Part shown: positions 60,639-64,000 of the stretch, one piece after another | How the letters are laid out: each line of letters starts with the position of its first letter | Numbering within the stretch: position 1 is the first letter of the stretch | Source: Pyrocephalus nanus | Lineage: Eukaryota > Chordata > Aves > Passeriformes > Tyrannidae | Length of the DNA stretch: 64,000 nucleotides | Assembly (NCBI GenBank): GCA_038380795.1 | Contig: CM076277.1 | Location: forward strand, 5,485,501-5,549,500 | Direction: 5' to 3' | Translations under genes and position numbers: made by a program | The notes under the pieces: model-generated | What the model was told of the DNA's origin: nothing | The model's input: the letters and a program-made list of their open reading frames with translations, nothing else | Database searches by the model: none

Positions 60639-63600
60639 CATTATTTCCTTATGTTAAGTGGAAGAACAGCTCAGGAACTGCAGTCCTGCCTGCAGTCAAG
60701 TATTTCACAACCAGGCACCTCTGACACAGACACCTTCAGGCATCCAGTACGTTCCATCTTGGTCCTTCCTCTGTTCCAAATCATTTCTTCCACCGAATAT
60801 GCAAAAATGTATTCATCCAACAGGGGTAAAGTAAGGCAGCAAACACTTCAGGAGAACAGATTTGTTCCATTTTTGATCATCAGTTTCAAGGCAGACAATA
60901 TAGACCAGGAATGAGATTAGCATGGAAGAGGAGAGTTTATACAACCCCCTGGTAAAGACCTGGTTGCACTGGAGAATTCCAGTTGCTCTCAAGTGAGGAA
61001 GGACTCAGAAAATGCTGTAGTGTTGTTTTGGAAAGGCAGAGCCTGTCACTGGTGCCGTGCAAACTGCATGGATAACCTCAACCACTGATGGGAAGCTCCA
61101 GCTCCTGAATCACTGGTTTTCAGGCTTAGAAGAAAGTTCAAAAAATCATCTAGCAAAGTGTTAAGGTGGGACTGTTTTCCCATCTCCCATCACACTGAGA
61201 GAGGCTGCAGAGCCAAGCTTACTGCAGGTGCTTGACATCGAGCCTGATCATTTCCCATTACTATACCACAGTATTCTCTGGCAGATGTTCTACTTTGCTT
61301 TGTCCCCACATCCTCCCACTTCCAAAAATTTCCTCCTTTTCACAAAAACCACAGTATTGCAGGTTTCCAGGAGTTAATGATTTGCATTAAACAAACAAGA
61401 GCATGTCACTGAAAATCTTGCCAAAAGAGCTAAAAAATGCCACGCACATGTTAGATTATTGCATGACTTGGAGAATGAGAAACCTGCTTGAGTCTTCTGG
61501 GCTTTTGCCACCAACAGTGACCTTGGAGAGAAGTCACAGCTGGTTGTCAGACCTCAGCAATGGTGTGTGACACACAGTCTTCTGGAACAAGCTGCAGGTC
61601 TTGACATTTGGCACACTGCTCACCTGAGTAGCCCTTGCCCAGTTTAAGGAGTGGCCGAGGGAGTGCACTTCATTTTGTTACTTTAGTCAACTGATTACTA
61701 AATCCCATTTCCCAAACCAAATAAAAACAAATGTTTCATTTTCAAACCATTATCACAAGTGTCAAGGCTTTGAAACGAATTTCACTGAGCTCTTACTCTG
61801 ATCATTGTGATTAAAGCAGTGTCAGGGACCTTTGCAACTGGCCTGAAGCTAAGCTCGAGGGGAATCGGAATCTAAGCCTGGGGTCGAGATACTCACAGGC
61901 TTCAGGGATGCTTCACTGCACTCAGATATATGTGAGGTTTAAATCTTCTGCCTTTATTAATGCTCTCTAGCAGCAACATATAGACTGAAACCATCCTCTG
62001 TACTTTCATTCCACTCTTCCAAGGTAAGACATTTGTCAGATGGCTTTATAAGCTATGGTCAATTTGAGTTGTTTTGTGTTTTGTTTTGTTTTTAAATCTG
62101 ATCTTCTGTAAGGTTCAGGCAAAACAGGTCTAATGAATCCGTGGCTTCCTTTGGTACTATGGACTCCTGTCAGCACACAACACACAAAAACAGCAAATGT
62201 CCTTTATTTACCTAAGAGGTGGCCTCCAGAGGGTAACATCAGCACATGCTGTGCACACACGTAGCCAGATCATGGTGAACCTACGTCTTTGTGGTTATCT
62301 TTGTGGAAGCTCACTCCTGGTATCATAAGCCAACACTGCCCCTCTCTAGTAAAAGGTTCCTGTGTCAATACTGATGATTTCAGATTATATCCCACAAAAA
62401 CGTTTGGTTTCTGAACAGATGTGGCCTCAAGGTTTACAATTTGACAGCAAAACAATATAAATTTGAAAGGTTTCTCTATTGGTTTTACGTGACTTCACTG
62501 CTTTGTTCTATTCTCTTCAGGTTTTCATAATGAGTCATTGACACCAGTATATGAAAATGCAGCCAGATAAACAGCTGGAAGTCAGTATTAGCTGTCATAA
62601 ATTAGTAAACAGAAATATTTGTAAACACATGTAAGCAGTCTTGAATAGTCAGCTCAGATCATCTGCATATCTCACATATCAGTCCCTCATGGATAATGAA
62701 ATAAACACTTTACAAAAGGTCAGTTAGCCAACCTACCAACAACCTATCAAAAAAATCCCACACAGAGAGGGCAAAAGGCAGCTAAAAGGTTTAATTTGAC
62801 AGGAATAGCAATCCATTTAAGTTCTTGCCTTTCCTTGTGGAACCAGTTTTACTTTGTTTCACCTCACTTTGACTTTTTGGGTTCCATCCTCACAATGTTT
62901 CCAGACTGTTTGCCTCAAAAATGTTCTATATGTCAAATATATTAAAGTTAAATGGCACTGGGAGCTTTTAGCTTGTTCTGAAGTACTTGCAAATGAGCTT
63001 TTGCTATTGAGTTCCCAAACCCAAGGATAATCCTCTCTGAAATTATCGAATTAATTTATATGTTATTAATTTATAACCTCTGAAGCACCTGTAAGGTGTT
63101 CTGGCTCTGAGCAGGAGCCGCCCTTTGCTGACAGGGTGACTGCACAGAGCATTCCCTGGAGCTCAGCGCTTTCTAAAAGCAAGGCCCACATTAACCAAGC
63201 CATTTCTGATGTCTCTGATTTTTGCCTCTAAAAGTATGGAGAGTAACCTTGAAAACAGGCTAATTCCTGGAGGCCTTGTTTCCTGTGATAACTATGAACG
63301 TGCCACACACTGCAGGTATGGGATTGCTGCCCTCTCTGACTGGAAAAGCGGAGCGTCCCTCAAATCTGGAAGGTCACCCATTGCAGGATGCAGAAATAAA
63401 CCATCAATCCAGTGTAGCTGCCAACTAACGAGTGGCTAAAGCCTGATTCACTGTGCAGTTGGTGCAGATTAACACACACAAACAGAAAACCACAGCCTGA
63501 CTTCCTTGTCAGCTGTAACTGCCTGTATTTTCCCATCTCGCCCGAGCACTTGAGAAAGGTGCGTCAGAACCTTCTGCTCGCTCCTGGCACAGGACAAGAT

Positions 63601-64000
63601 GTAATACATCACATCACAAACAGATGCAGTTAGAGGAACCTCTTCTGGATGTTTCTAAGCATTTCAGTGGGTCAAAAGGAGATACCGCATAACCTGACCT
63701 ACTACAGAAAATAAGTTATCGGATTTCTTTGAGTTAATTGAATGTATCTATTTTAGAGAAATATTTCTAGAACTTTGTAAGTGGAAAATCTAATAAAATG
63801 CCTGGTAATTTTCTTCAATGTTATATTTGTTCAATTTCATTGTTATATATGTTTCTTGTTGTTCACTGAATGTCTGACTTCAGACCCCAATATTGATTCA
63901 TATTTACAGTGAGGGGCCCTGAAATCAGATCTGGTCTGGTGTGGAATATGTGAAATAAATACATCACTTTGAACTCCTCCTCTAGGACACTTTGGTCCTT
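60639..64000. other. unique non-coding sequence
   Basis: No gene or clear repeat is recognised up to the window end. AATAAA at 63954-63959 lacks any coding context. AT-rich stretches near 63040-63075 and 62900-62960 show no specific element. Confidence 0.5.

Overview
The window reads as non-coding nuclear DNA from a vertebrate, most likely a bird. Support for a bird comes from several short 3'-end fragments of CR1 LINEs, one ending in the typical ATTCTATG-type terminus, plus old MIR/CORE-type SINE copies. L1, Alu, long tandem satellites and recognisable LTRs are all absent, and the sequence is AT-leaning with one sharp CpG island. The species cannot be told from the sequence alone.

No protein-coding gene can be named anywhere in the 64 kb. 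The open frames are short (nearly all under 130 codons), lie on both strands, overlap each other and show no domain I recognise. The two longest are about 200 codons. One lies in the stop-poor CpG island and the other (55854-56450) is only weakly suspicious. The window is therefore best read as intergenic or deep intronic sequence. A few exon-like islands with good splice-site context are listed with low confidence because they are testable: 6847-7152(-), 12822-12836(+), 15872-16099(-), 20162-20243(+), 42185-42299(+) and 46066-46269(+).

Layout: 1-8.3 kb is unique sequence with one MIR, a possible poly(A) signal near 657 and a G-quadruplex motif near 6.7 kb. About 8.56-9.01 kb is a CpG island with GC-box, NF-kB-like, STAT-like and minus-strand G4 motifs; it is the best promoter candidate in the window. 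9-26 kb is unique sequence with two MIR copies, a TATA-like box abutting a perfect palindrome at 16.2 kb, and candidate exons. 26-40 kb holds homopolymer tracts, a very tight G-quadruplex motif at 34.44 kb and a pure 55-base T run at 37.87 kb. 40-49 kb is the most repeat-rich part: three antisense CR1 fragments, MIR copies, a TTGA microsatellite and two + strand exon candidates that happen to join in frame. 50-64 kb contains small tandem duplications (13, 54 and 39 bp units) and a sense CR1 terminus at 60.6 kb.

No rRNA, tRNA, CRISPR, operon or intact mobile element was found, and nothing supports a coherent new multi-gene system. The items most worth a second look are the orphan CpG island, the 34.44 kb G4, the 55-T run with a mirrored AATAAA, and the exon candidates.
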